Source: an uncultured Bacteroidaceae bacterium
GTDB lineage: Bacteria; Bacteroidota; Bacteroidia; Bacteroidales; Bacteroidaceae
DNA length: 57,309 nucleotides
NCBI GenBank assembly: GCA_905235565.1
Contig: CAJOLR010000030.1
Location: 1-57,309, forward strand
Direction: 5' to 3'
In this document: one piece after another, positions 32,613-40,906 of the stretch
Position numbering within the stretch: the stretch's first letter is position 1
Layout: each line of letters starts with the position of its first letter
Made by a program: the position numbers and the translations under genes
The notes under the pieces: model-generated
What the model saw: the letters and a program-made list of their open reading frames with translations, nothing else
Databases searched by the model: none
Told to the model about the DNA's origin: nothing

Positions 32613-33295
32613 TTAATCATTATTCCCCTTGGACCAGGTGACAGCACGGTTTATGAAATCCAGGAAGGGCTTGGTGGTATTGAAGAGGGCTGCCACACGC
32701 TGTGCCAGATCGGGTGCAAGTATAAACTCCTCGTTTGGTGTATAGGTCAGACAGAAACGTTTTAGACGGTAAAAGTCCGAATCGGGGGTATCGGTGGGGA
32801 ATCCGGCCGGCACTTTCTTGAGCGCACCCTCCATGTCCAGTTCAAAGCCGGGAGCAGCCTTGGCAAGGATCTTGCGGAACCCGCCGTCACTCATCTCAAT
32901 GTCCTCACGCAGTATGGCCAGGACCTTGGGATCACACCAGTAGTCACCAGCAGCCAGCATGTGGGTTCCCTCCCAACTGTCACTGGCCGATGCGCTCACC
33001 TGGAAATAGTATCCGCTGTAGCCTGATTTCTTGCCGCCCGGGCAGATATACACGCCCATATGCGTCTTGTACGGGGACTTATCGGCCGAAAACCTTACGT
33101 CGCGGTATATGCGGTAGGTTATGTCGTTAAGCTGGACGTCACCTATAGCCGGGTCAAACTTGCGGATATCGGCCAACAGTTCAAGGGCAAAGGCATCGAA
33201 CCGCTCCTTAACCCTCTTGTACTCATCCTTGTGCTCCATGAACCAGCTGCGCTCATTGTTGCAGCTGAGCCTAGGAAATCCAGTATCTCTTTCAT
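32613..33295 (-). CDS. DUF2461 family protein, apparent frameshift near the start
   Basis: The 200-odd residue protein shows the DUF2461 pattern: WFMEHKDEYKRVKERFD, YRIYRDVRFSADKSPYKTHMG, GYYFQVS and the end TWSKG. Function is unknown. The expected start, ATG 33293-33295 encoding MKEILDFL, is out of frame with the rest by one base; the break lies near 33270-33273 (CTAGGC). Translation could instead begin at ATG 33237-33239 (MEHKDEY), which would remove about 20 residues. A sequencing error cannot be excluded. It leads the pnuC-radA operon. Confidence 0.75.
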
Positions 33296-33305
33296 GATGA
33301 CAAAT

Positions 33306-33336
33306 ATAGCACAAAAGGACCGTTTCCCTGTGCTAT
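33306..33336. repeat. Palindromic repeat, copy 3 (between divergent genes)
   Basis: ATAGCACA (33306-33313) and TGTGCTAT (33329-33336) form a perfect 8-bp stem around a 15-base loop with GACCGTTTCCC. It is followed by a T-run and a -7 box. The stem differs from other copies (GACACA) but remains self-complementary. Placed upstream of the FAD gene, it is not a simple terminator. Confidence 0.65.
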
Positions 33337-33342
33337 TTTTTG

Positions 33343-33350
33343 TACTTTCG
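33343..33350 (+). promoter_or_regulatory. Promoter -7 box of the FAD dehydrogenase gene
   Basis: TACTTTCG is a one-base variant of TAnnTTTG and ends ten bases before the ATG at 33361. The -33 region falls on GTTTC inside palindromic copy 3. Confidence 0.5.
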
Positions 33351-33360
33351 CGGTTGATTT

Positions 33361-34929
33361 ATGATTAAGGAAATACAACTCAGGGTTGAGCCGCAGTTTG
33401 CGTATAACGAACAGGTGCTCAAGGAGACTGTTTCACGGCAGTGCGGGCTTGATTTGCGCACCATTACCGCTGTGCATACACTCAAGAGGAGCATCGACGC
33501 CCGCCAGCGCACCATATTCGTAAACCTGACCCTGAGGGTATTCATAAACGAGCAGCCTCCCAAGGACGAGTTTACCCGCATAGACTATAAGCCCGTTGAC
33601 GGCAAGTCCACCGTGGTTGTGGTCGGCGCCGGCCCCGGCGGACTCTTTGCAGCACTGCGCCTTATAGAGTTAGGACTGCGCCCCATAGTGCTGGAGCGCG
33701 GCAAGAACGTGCATGACCGCAAGATTGATATTGCCGCCATAAGCCGCACGCATAAGGTGAACCCTGAGTCAAACTACAGCTTTGGCGAGGGCGGCGCAGG
33801 AGCCTACTCCGACGGCAAGCTCTACACCCGGAGCAAGAAACGCGGCAGCACAGACCGCATCCTGAACATATTCTGCCAGCACGGCGCAAGTCCTGCAATA
33901 TTGTCCGATGCACACCCGCACATAGGCACCGACCGCCTGCCCCGCGTGATAGAGAACATACGCGGCACCATTTTAAGATGCGGTGGCGAGGTCCATTTTG
34001 AGACCCTCATGACCAGTTTCATTCTGCAGGGCAACCGGGTAATAGGTGTCAATGCCATACACGCCGGCAGTCAGTGCCAATTCATGGGCCCGGTAATACT
34101 GGCCACCGGCCACAGCGCCCGCGATGTATATCGCTACATGGCGGGCTCTCACTTTACCATTGAGGCCAAGGCTCTGGCAGTAGGATGCCGTCTGGAACAT
34201 CCTTCGCAACTTATAGACAGCATACAATACCATAACCGCAACGGCCGCGGCAAATATCTGCCCGCAGCCGAGTACAGTTTTGTAACCCAGGTGGATGGCC
34301 GCGGAGTCTATAGCTTCTGCATGTGCCCGGGCGGATTCGTGGTGCCGGCAGCATCGGGCCCGCAGCAGATTGTGGTCAACGGCATGTCGCCGTCGGGCCG
34401 TAACTCCCGCTGGAGCAACTCCGGAATGGTGGTTGAGACCCGCATAGAGGATGTGGCCAAGACCGATGCCGATATGCACGACCCGCTCCTTATGATGCGG
34501 TTCCAGGAGCAGCTGGAACATGACTGCTGGCAGGCCGGCAACATGCGTCAGACCGCACCCGCCCAGCGAATGGCCGACTTTGTGAACCGCCGCCTGAGCT
34601 ATGACCTGCCAGAGAGCTCCTACTCTCCCGGACTCATATCATCGCCCCTGCATTTCTGGATGCCGGAGTTCATAACCAGCCGTCTAAAGCAGGGATTCCT
34701 GCAATTCGGCAAGAGCTCTCACGAATTCCTTACCAACGATGCCGTAATGATTGCAGTCGAGACCCGCACATCATCGCCAGTACGCATCCCGCGTGACAAT
34801 GACACCCTGCAGCACATCGGACTGGAAGGCCTCTTCCCCTGCGGCGAAGGAGCCGGTTACGCCGGTGGCATAGTCTCCTCAGCCATTGACGGCGAACGCT
34901 GCGCCGAAGCGGTAGCTCAATCACAATAA
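33361..34929 (+). CDS. FAD-dependent dehydrogenase (COG2509 type)
   Basis: The 522-residue protein has a 75-residue N-terminal domain, then the dinucleotide-binding motif VVVVGAGPGGLFAALRL, LERGKNVHDR, SFGEGGAGAYSDGKLYTR, ATGHSARDVY and the end GLFPCGEGAGYAGGIVSSAIDGER. This matches a conserved, poorly characterised group of FAD dehydrogenases of about 520 residues. Electron donor and acceptor are unknown. Monocistronic, with its own promoter (33343) and terminator (34991). Confidence 0.88.
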   Translation: MIKEIQLRVEPQFAYNEQVLKETVSRQCGLDLRTITAVHTLKRSIDARQRTIFVNLTLRVFINEQPPKDEFTRIDYKPVDGKSTVVVVGAGPGGLFAALRLIELGLRPIVLERGKNVHDRKIDIAAISRTHKVNPESNYSFGEGGAGAYSDGKLYTRSKKRGSTDRILNIFCQHGASPAILSDAHPHIGTDRLPRVIENIRGTILRCGGEVHFETLMTSFILQGNRVIGVNAIHAGSQCQFMGPVILATGHSARDVYRYMAGSHFTIEAKALAVGCRLEHPSQLIDSIQYHNRNGRGKYLPAAEYSFVTQVDGRGVYSFCMCPGGFVVPAASGPQQIVVNGMSPSGRNSRWSNSGMVVETRIEDVAKTDADMHDPLLMMRFQEQLEHDCWQAGNMRQTAPAQRMADFVNRRLSYDLPESSYSPGLISSPLHFWMPEFITSRLKQGFLQFGKSSHEFLTNDAVMIAVETRTSSPVRIPRDNDTLQHIGLEGLFPCGEGAGYAGGIVSSAIDGERCAEAVAQSQ

Positions 34930-34946
34930 TATCAGTTCCCTGTGAT
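34920..34946. repeat. Palindromic repeat, copy 4 (over the FAD gene stop)
   Basis: ATCACA (34920-34925) and TGTGAT (34941-34946) form a 6-bp stem around a 15-base loop ending GTTCCC. Loop length and ending match copy 3. The TAA stop of the FAD gene (34927-34929) is inside. This is the weakest member of the family. Confidence 0.4.
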
Positions 34947-34990
34947 ATCAGATACTACAACAACGACCGAATAAAGCTGAGATTAAAAGG

Positions 34991-35019
34991 AAAGAGCCCG
35001 GTGCAATACCGAACTCTTT
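34991..35019 (+). terminator. Hairpin terminator after the FAD gene
   Basis: AAAGAG/CTCTTT and CGGT/ACCG form a stem with a GCAAT loop. It lies about 60 bases after the stop; only a short T-tract is present. Confidence 0.5.
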
Positions 35020-35154
35020 ACCAGATAAATGTTTAATTAATCGTCCAACTTTTGGGGTTCACTTCAAAACGATACTTTTGTGCTGTTCACCACACCGGGC
35101 ACGCGTTTCACCACATATTGTATTTTGCGTACCCACGCATACGCGCGTAAGGGG

Positions 35155-35162
35155 TACTTTTG
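35155..35162 (+). promoter_or_regulatory. Promoter -7 box of the SDR-aldehyde dehydrogenase operon
   Basis: TACTTTTG fits TAnnTTTG and lies 24 bases before the ATG at 35187. The preceding CACGCATACGCGCGT is rich in alternating purine-pyrimidine. No good -33 box. Confidence 0.55.
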
Positions 35163-35186
35163 CTGCGTTATTATTGAAATGAAACA

Positions 35187-35996
35187 ATGAAATTCAAAGG
35201 TGCAAATGTGCTTATCACCGGTGGAGCATCGGGCATAGGCAGGATAATGGGCCGCATGGCTCTTGAAAAGGGTGCAAGAAAGCTTATAATATGGGATATC
35301 AACGCCCAGAACATAGAACTCGTAAAGAGTGAGTTGGCAGCAAAAGGCTCAGTTTACGGCTACAAGGTGGATGTATCGGACAAGTCATCTATTCAGGAGG
35401 CCTATTCCGCCACAGTGAAGGAGTGCGGCCCGGTGGATATTCTGATTCAGTGTGCAGGCATAGTGACCAGTAACGCCACTTTTGACAAGCTCACCACCCC
35501 TGATATTGAGCGCACTATGATGATCAACGCCATTGCGCCCATGAACGTAGCGCACGTTATATTGCCCGATATGATAGCACGTAACGAAGGTCATGTGTGC
35601 AATATCGCATCGGCCGCAGGCATGCTCTCCATGCCCAAGATGAGTGTCTATGCCGCAAGCAAATGGAGCGTGATAGGCTGGTCCGATTCAGTCCGCATTG
35701 AGCTGCACGACATGAAGTCAAAGGTCCGGTTCACCACCGTTGCCCCCTACTTCATCAACACGGGAATGTTTGACGGCGTATCATCGCCCATTTTCCCCAT
35801 ACTTGACCCCGAAAACACCGCCCGCAAGATTGTCCGTTCAATTGAAAAGAACAAGGATTTCCGCGGCATACCGTTCGGATTCCATTTCATAAGATTCTGG
35901 CAAGCTTTGCTGCCTGTATGCTTGTTTGATTTTGTTTTTGGCACTATCTTTGGAATCTATCACACAATGGATCACTTTACCGGAAGGAAAAAATGA
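35187..35996 (+). CDS. Short-chain dehydrogenase/reductase
   Basis: The 269-residue protein is a classical SDR: cofactor motif TGGASGIG at 11-18, the acidic residue in IIWDIN pointing to NAD(H), QCAGIV (NAG-like), and the catalytic YAASK. The C-terminus is hydrophobic (FVFGTIFGIYHTMDHF) and may anchor the protein to the membrane, as in the retinol/long-chain alcohol dehydrogenase group. It overlaps the aldehyde dehydrogenase gene by four bases. Together they would oxidise an alcohol to an acid, or the reverse, perhaps on a lipid substrate. Substrate is inferred only. Confidence 0.85.
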   Translation: MKFKGANVLITGGASGIGRIMGRMALEKGARKLIIWDINAQNIELVKSELAAKGSVYGYKVDVSDKSSIQEAYSATVKECGPVDILIQCAGIVTSNATFDKLTTPDIERTMMINAIAPMNVAHVILPDMIARNEGHVCNIASAAGMLSMPKMSVYAASKWSVIGWSDSVRIELHDMKSKVRFTTVAPYFINTGMFDGVSSPIFPILDPENTARKIVRSIEKNKDFRGIPFGFHFIRFWQALLPVCLFDFVFGTIFGIYHTMDHFTGRKK

Positions 35997-37390
35997 CAAT
36001 AGATAACACCCCGCAAGAGAGGATTGAGGCTATAATCGCTTCACAGAAAGAGTATTTCAAGACTGGAGCCACACTTGATGTGGAGTTCCGCAAGGAGCAG
36101 TTGCGAAAGCTGGAACAGGCCATGCAGGAATTTGAAAAGCCGTTGGCCGATGCACTCTGGACAGACCTGCACAAATCCTTCCAGGAGGCTTACCTGACTG
36201 AGATTGGGCTTGTCAAGGCAGAGATACGCGAGCACCTTAAATGTGTAAGCCGATGGGCTCGTCGCAAACGGGTTCACACACCTCTAACCCTCTTTCCATC
36301 ACGCTCATTCATAGTCAAGGAGCCTTTAGGGTGTGCACTGATCGTATCGCCATGGAACTACCCCGTTCAGTTACTGCTCAATCCGCTGATAGGTGCAATA
36401 TCTGCGGGTTGCACAGCCATACTCAAACCCTCCCCCTACGTTCCTAACGTATCAGGCGTATTGGAAGAGCTCATACGTACCGCGTTCCCCGAGAACTACA
36501 TTGCCGTGGTTCAAGGCAACCGTGAAGTAAACAAGACGCTCTTTAACAGCCGCTTTGACTTGTTATTCTTTACCGGCAGCCCCGCTCTGGGCCGACAGGT
36601 AATGGCTGCGGCGGCACAGCACCTCACTCCTGTAGTTCTGGAACTTGGCGGCAAGAGCCCATGCATAATTGACAGCACCGCCAACATCAAGCTTGCAGCC
36701 CGACGTGTAGCCTGGGGCAAGACCCTCAACGCCGGCCAGACCTGCATAGCTCCCGACTACATCCTTATCCATGAGGATGTAAAGGAGGCCTTCATCAAAC
36801 AGTTTGCCACACAAGTCAAACGCCTGCACGGCAAAGAGATAAAGGAGTCCGGCCACTTTGTACGTCTGGTAACTGACAAGGCTTTTGAGCGCGTCAGGAG
36901 TTACCTCCAGGACGGCGACATAGTATATGGAGGCCGCACTGACAGCAGCACCCGATTCATCGAGCCCACCCTGCTGGACAACGTGAGCCCCGATGCGCCT
37001 GTCATGACCGATGAGATTTTCGGCCCCATATTCCCCATGATTACCATCAGCCCCCGGAACGGCAGTTTCAAGGATCAGGTGGCAGAGTTCATCACCAGCA
37101 GGGAGAAGCCTCTGGCATTCTACTACTTTGGCTCTGAGTCCGATGGCTGGGACCTGATACGCCGCACATCATCGGGCGGAGGCTGCATAAACGACACCAT
37201 CATGCACATAGCCAACAGTAACGTACCGTTTGGCGGCGTCGGTAACTCGGGCATGGGTCACTATCACGGCAAACTGAGTTTTGACGCGTTCACCCACGAG
37301 CGCTCCATTATCAAAGCGCCCACCTGGATAGATTTGCCCTTCCGCTACATGCCCTACAAATTCTTTGCAATCATCAAGCGGATGATGTGA
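35993..37390 (+). CDS. Aldehyde dehydrogenase, ALDH3-like
   Basis: The 465-residue protein has VSPWNYPVQLLLNPL, FTGSPALGRQV, the catalytic glutamate in LELGGKSP, the catalytic cysteine in NAGQTCIAPDY and EIFGPIFPMI. Length and the hydrophobic C-terminal tail resemble class 3 (fatty) aldehyde dehydrogenases. It oxidises an aldehyde with NAD(P)+. It is coupled to the SDR gene by an ATGA overlap, suggesting consecutive reactions on one, possibly lipophilic, substrate. Confidence 0.9.
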   Translation: MTIDNTPQERIEAIIASQKEYFKTGATLDVEFRKEQLRKLEQAMQEFEKPLADALWTDLHKSFQEAYLTEIGLVKAEIREHLKCVSRWARRKRVHTPLTLFPSRSFIVKEPLGCALIVSPWNYPVQLLLNPLIGAISAGCTAILKPSPYVPNVSGVLEELIRTAFPENYIAVVQGNREVNKTLFNSRFDLLFFTGSPALGRQVMAAAAQHLTPVVLELGGKSPCIIDSTANIKLAARRVAWGKTLNAGQTCIAPDYILIHEDVKEAFIKQFATQVKRLHGKEIKESGHFVRLVTDKAFERVRSYLQDGDIVYGGRTDSSTRFIEPTLLDNVSPDAPVMTDEIFGPIFPMITISPRNGSFKDQVAEFITSREKPLAFYYFGSESDGWDLIRRTSSGGGCINDTIMHIANSNVPFGGVGNSGMGHYHGKLSFDAFTHERSIIKAPTWIDLPFRYMPYKFFAIIKRMM

Positions 37391-37539
37391 TAGCATAAAT
37401 TGTACTGCATCCCAGTGTGCTGATTCACCCCAATTGGGGTATTGCTACGCCATTAAGATTACTGTTCCTTTGCGGTGTTCATGTATTGTAGAAATGTTAC
37501 ATGGACACCTTTTTTATTTTTAAACAAAATACAACTGTT

Positions 37540-37731
37540 ATGAAGAGAACTTTTTATCTGATGGCCTGCACTCTGATAGGAGTATTGTCGGCCGCCTCAT
37601 GTGACGGAATAGAAGACCTGTTAAACAGCGATTGGTTTAGGACACAAAAATATCGTTTCCCTGTCTCATCGGTAATGAGACAGGGAAACGATACTTTTAT
37701 GCTATTTTTACTAACTTTGCGGTCACTATGA
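37540..37731 (+). CDS. Small lipoprotein whose C-terminus is encoded by a palindromic repeat
   Basis: The 63-residue ORF has a clear lipoprotein signal (LMACTLIGVLSAASCDG) and a short acidic stretch. From about residue 37 the coding sequence runs through a perfect 19-bp inverted repeat and then overlaps the mrp start by four bases. An in-frame upstream ATG at 37501 is less likely. It may be the 5' remnant of a longer lipoprotein gene cut by the repeat, or a real small gene. Not recognised. Confidence 0.45.
   Translation: MKRTFYLMACTLIGVLSAASCDGIEDLLNSDWFRTQKYRFPVSSVMRQGNDTFMLFLLTLRSL
37651..37693. repeat. Palindromic repeat, copy 5 (perfect 19-bp inverted repeat)
   Basis: Arms 37651-37669 and 37675-37693 are exact inverted copies (core GTTTCCCTGTCTCAT) with a 5-base loop; after one mismatch AAAA/TTTT extend the stem. 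The core resembles the right half of copies 3, 4 and 6. It lies just upstream of the mrp promoter. Confidence 0.8.
37712..37719 (+). promoter_or_regulatory. Promoter -7 box of mrp
   Basis: TAACTTTG is a perfect -7 box ending eight bases before the mrp ATG (37728), so the transcript should be nearly leaderless. The preceding GCTATTTTT resembles the sequence behind copy 3. Confidence 0.6.
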
Positions 37732-38831
37732 CACTCTATCCCAATCTGATAAAAGAGGCCTTGCAGACCGTGCGCTATCCCGGTTCCGGCAAGGACATCA
37801 TCTCCATGGAGATGCTTGAGGACGATATCCGCATTGACGGAAACTCAGTATCGTTCTCACTCATTTTTGAGAAACCCACTGATCCGTTCATCAAGTCAAT
37901 AGTAAAGTCGGCCGAGACCGCAATCAAGCTCAAGGCCGGTCAGGACGTACAGGTACAAGTAAAGGTAAAGACCCGCCAGGCACCGCGTCCCGAAGACCCC
38001 GAGCTGTTGCCAGATGTAAAGAACATAATAGCCGTAGCATCCGGCAAGGGCGGTGTAGGTAAGTCAACCGTAGCCGCCAACCTGGCCGTAGCTCTGGCCG
38101 GCATAGGCTACAAGGTTGGTCTGCTTGATGCCGATATCTTCGGCCCCTCAATGCCCAAGATGTTTGGTACAGAGGGCGCACGCCCGTATGCCGAAAACAA
38201 GAATGGACGAGACCTGATAATTCCGGTTGAGCAATACGGAATCAAACTGCTCTCAATAGGTTACTTTGTTGACCCCGAGCAGGCTGTACTGTGGCGCGGC
38301 GCAATGGCCAGCAACGCACTCAAACAGCTCATTGCCGATGCCGATTGGGGGGAGCTGGACTATTTTATCATTGATATGCCTCCCGGCACAAGCGATATTC
38401 ACCTGACTCTGGTGCAGACTCTTGGCATAACCGGCGCCGTAGTGGTAAGCACCCCGCAGGAGGTTGCCCTGGCCGATGCCCGCAAGGGAATAGATATGTT
38501 CCGTAACGAGAAGGTAAACGTACCTGTACTTGGGTTGGTTGAGAATATGGCGTGGTTTACTCCCGCCGAACTGCCGCAAAGCAAGTATTACCTGTTCGGG
38601 AAGGAGGGATGCAAGCGTCTGGCTCAAGAACTGAAGGTACCTCTGCTGGGACAGATTCCAATCGTACAGAGCATCTGCGAGGGCGGCGACAACGGCACTC
38701 CCGTAGCACTGAATCCCGACACCATAACCGGTCTGGCATTCCGCGAACTGGCGCAGGCAGTAGCCATAGCCACCGATGCCCGCAATCACCAGTTACCGCC
38801 TACTGCAGCAGTAAACACAGTAGCACAATAG
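37728..38831 (+). CDS. Mrp/ApbC-type iron-sulfur cluster carrier ATPase
   Basis: The 367-residue protein has an N-terminal MIP18/DUF59-like domain (about 1-80) and a P-loop ATPase with deviant Walker A ASGKGGVGKST, LLDADIFGPSMP, IIDMPPGTSDIHL and the Mrp segment IPIVQSICEGGD. Mrp proteins carry [4Fe-4S] clusters to apo-proteins. I do not see the CxxC pair present in many Mrp proteins, which seems usual in Bacteroidetes relatives. The last three codons and stop lie within a 31-bp palindrome shared with the convergent kinase gene. Confidence 0.93.
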   Translation: MTLYPNLIKEALQTVRYPGSGKDIISMEMLEDDIRIDGNSVSFSLIFEKPTDPFIKSIVKSAETAIKLKAGQDVQVQVKVKTRQAPRPEDPELLPDVKNIIAVASGKGGVGKSTVAANLAVALAGIGYKVGLLDADIFGPSMPKMFGTEGARPYAENKNGRDLIIPVEQYGIKLLSIGYFVDPEQAVLWRGAMASNALKQLIADADWGELDYFIIDMPPGTSDIHLTLVQTLGITGAVVVSTPQEVALADARKGIDMFRNEKVNVPVLGLVENMAWFTPAELPQSKYYLFGKEGCKRLAQELKVPLLGQIPIVQSICEGGDNGTPVALNPDTITGLAFRELAQAVAIATDARNHQLPPTAAVNTVAQ

Positions 38832-38886
38832 GAACGTATCCCTGTGTCATTGTCGATGACACAGGGATACGTTCCTATTGTGCTAC
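38820..38886. repeat. Palindromic repeat, copy 6 (perfect 31-bp inverted repeat over two stop codons)
   Basis: Arms 38820-38850 and 38856-38886 are exact inverted copies around a 5-base loop (TGTCG). The core CCCTGTGTCAT relates it to the other copies. It contains the TAG of mrp (38829-38831) and the TAG of the convergent kinase (38875-38877), so both proteins end in VAQ. It probably also acts as a bidirectional terminator, though T-runs are lacking. Confidence 0.9.
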
Positions 38887-40830
38887 GGGCGGAACTACCG
38901 GAACTTCAAAAACGAATCTGGCACCTCCAGCGGTGTATGAAGTGTCAAGATAGACATTGGCACCCAACAGTGTGGCAATCTCACGGCAGATACTCAGGCC
39001 CAGTCCCGTACCCTGAACAAAACTGTTCAGCTTGGTAAAACGGTCAAATATTGCCTCAGCCTGATCAGCCGGGACACCCGGACCGGTATCAGTGATACGA
39101 AACGTCACATAACCTGGTTTGGCCGTAAGCGAACTGGCCAGCACAATCCGCCCTTCCAAGGTATGCTTGCAGGCGTTTGTCAGCAGATTGATAAGGATCT
39201 GCTGGACACGCTGCGGGTCTGTACGGAAAGTAAACGGTTCTTCCGATTCAGGCTCATATAGCATCTGTACTCCAGGATGCAAACGGTGCTCAGAGCTGGT
39301 AATGGCAGCATGGCATATATAATGGACTTCACCCTCATCGTATGTTATCTTGTATTGGCCGTTGTCCATATCTGATGTATTCAATATGTCCTCAAGCAGC
39401 ATTATCAGAATCTTGGTGTTGTTCATTATGTGATTGGAAAACTCCTGCTTTTCCTCCGGTGAGAGCGCATCATCAGGAAGTGACAGCAACTGTGAGAAAC
39501 CAACGATTGCATTGAGCGGAGTGCGCACCTCATGACTCATATTCTGTACGAAACGGGTCTTGGCGGCATTGGCAATCTCGGCCTTGCGGTTAGCCTCGGT
39601 CAGCTCATCTATCATCTTTTGGTCGCGCTGCCTGCGACGCTGCAAGCTGACAACCTGAAAGTATGCAAAAACCAGTAACCCCAGCAACACTGCCGTCACC
39701 ACAATAGTCAAGGTAAATGTTTTACGTTCCAACTCCTGGGATTTCTCTGCCAGATCCGCCGTTAGGATATTATTGCCCATCTTTGCATCAAGTTCGGCCA
39801 GGTTGAGTTGATTGAAATGGGCATACATTCGTTCCATTACTATCATCAGATGTTTTTCCATTCTCAGGGCAGCCTTCTCATAGCCGTAAATCTCGGCCAT
39901 ATTGACCACGAACTTCATCTCACGCGTCGAGGAAAGGGTTTCTAAACCATCAAGTTCCTTTTCATCAATCACCCCTTCAATAATATCATCTATCAGATGG
40001 AACAATTTATCACCGGTAGGTGTGACTATCCGGAACTGTCTTTCATTAAGGCAGTAATCCCTCAGTTCAACGTATTTGCTTTGGTCTTTCTCCAAAGCGG
40101 CTATAACAGCCCTATAATAATTACAGCGCAGTGTATCAAAATACGCCTTTGACACTTTATAAGCCATGTCTATGCATATTTTCATGGAATCGCTATTGAC
40201 AGGATAGGTGTCAGCCAGGTCGCAGTACGAGCGGCATAACGACTGACGTGTCACCGTAGGGTTGGTACTGGCATTATAAACTTCAATGGATTGCAGAATG
40301 TATTTCTTGGCCGATACATAGTCATTCATAGCAAGATACAAGCTCACAAGATATCGGGAACTGCTCCATATTCCATATTCATCGGACTGCTCTATGGCGA
40401 TTGCCTGTGCCTCCTGCAACAGTTCTAACGCGGTATTTGCCCTCCCGGAATTATAATAGTAGTTCTGCACCAGGTCATAACCATAGTAGAAATACTGCTT
40501 GTAATCCAACGACACGGATTTGGTCTTAAGTTCCTCAAAAGCCTTGAGAATCCTGGTCTCGTCCTTTACTGTACTGCGTATAACATGTTTAAGCTGTTCC
40601 ACATAGAACAATACCTGCGCTTTATTATCACCCTTGGCCAATGCTATCTGCAATAGCGAATCATTCACCAGGTTGAACTGCTCGTCCGATACCACTCCGG
40701 CAAGCGATTCGGCCTGCTGGAACAACCTGTAGCAATCATCATCAATCAGATATGCATTATTCTGGGCCGATGTATTTACGGCAGTTAAAAGCAGCAACAT
40801 CGCCAGGAAATATTTGAACAGTCCTTTCAT
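38875..40830 (-). CDS. Sensor histidine kinase with TPR-like periplasmic domain
   Basis: The 651-residue protein has a signal peptide (FLAMLLLLTAVNTSAQ), a helical TPR-like sensor region to about residue 370, one membrane helix (LTIVVTAVLLGLLVFAYF), a short coiled coil, then HisKA with phospho-acceptor in NMSHEVRTPLNAIVG and HATPase_c with N-box NLLTNACKH, DTGPGV and GTGLGLSI. No receiver or regulator domain and no response regulator gene is adjacent, so its partner is elsewhere. ATG 40828-40830 is chosen; an earlier in-frame ATG lies within a palindrome and upstream of the predicted promoter. Signal unknown. Confidence 0.88.
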   Translation of the reverse strand: MKGLFKYFLAMLLLLTAVNTSAQNNAYLIDDDCYRLFQQAESLAGVVSDEQFNLVNDSLLQIALAKGDNKAQVLFYVEQLKHVIRSTVKDETRILKAFEELKTKSVSLDYKQYFYYGYDLVQNYYYNSGRANTALELLQEAQAIAIEQSDEYGIWSSSRYLVSLYLAMNDYVSAKKYILQSIEVYNASTNPTVTRQSLCRSYCDLADTYPVNSDSMKICIDMAYKVSKAYFDTLRCNYYRAVIAALEKDQSKYVELRDYCLNERQFRIVTPTGDKLFHLIDDIIEGVIDEKELDGLETLSSTREMKFVVNMAEIYGYEKAALRMEKHLMIVMERMYAHFNQLNLAELDAKMGNNILTADLAEKSQELERKTFTLTIVVTAVLLGLLVFAYFQVVSLQRRRQRDQKMIDELTEANRKAEIANAAKTRFVQNMSHEVRTPLNAIVGFSQLLSLPDDALSPEEKQEFSNHIMNNTKILIMLLEDILNTSDMDNGQYKITYDEGEVHYICHAAITSSEHRLHPGVQMLYEPESEEPFTFRTDPQRVQQILINLLTNACKHTLEGRIVLASSLTAKPGYVTFRITDTGPGVPADQAEAIFDRFTKLNSFVQGTGLGLSICREIATLLGANVYLDTSYTAGGARFVFEVPVVPPVAQ

Positions 40831-40837
40831 AATGCCG

Positions 40838-40845
40838 TAAATGTA
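40838..40845 (-). promoter_or_regulatory. Possible -7 box of the sensor kinase gene
   Basis: TACATTTA on the minus strand is one base off TAnnTTTG and ends seven bases before the ATG. The sequence from the palindrome arm to this box matches that of the FAD gene at 20 of 25 positions. Confidence 0.4.
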
Positions 40846-40850
40846 CAAAA

Positions 40851-40885
40851 AATGACACAAAAGAAACAGTTCCTTCTGTGTCATT
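40851..40885. repeat. Palindromic repeat, copy 7 (upstream of the sensor kinase)
   Basis: AATGACACA (40851-40859) and TGTGTCATT (40877-40885) form a perfect 9-bp stem around a 17-base loop AAAGAAACAGTTCCTTC. The kinase gene is therefore flanked by family members at both ends (here and 38820). Confidence 0.75.
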
Positions 40886-40906
40886 TTTATTAAAACGCTA
40901 TTTTTT

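Noticed and set aside
37428-37439. CCCCAATTGGGG palindrome after the aldehyde dehydrogenase gene
   Set aside because: Only 12 bases, single copy, no T-run; could be chance.
40831-40884. Upstream start for the sensor kinase
   Set aside because: It lies inside a palindrome and upstream of the likely transcription start; the signal peptide begins at 40830.
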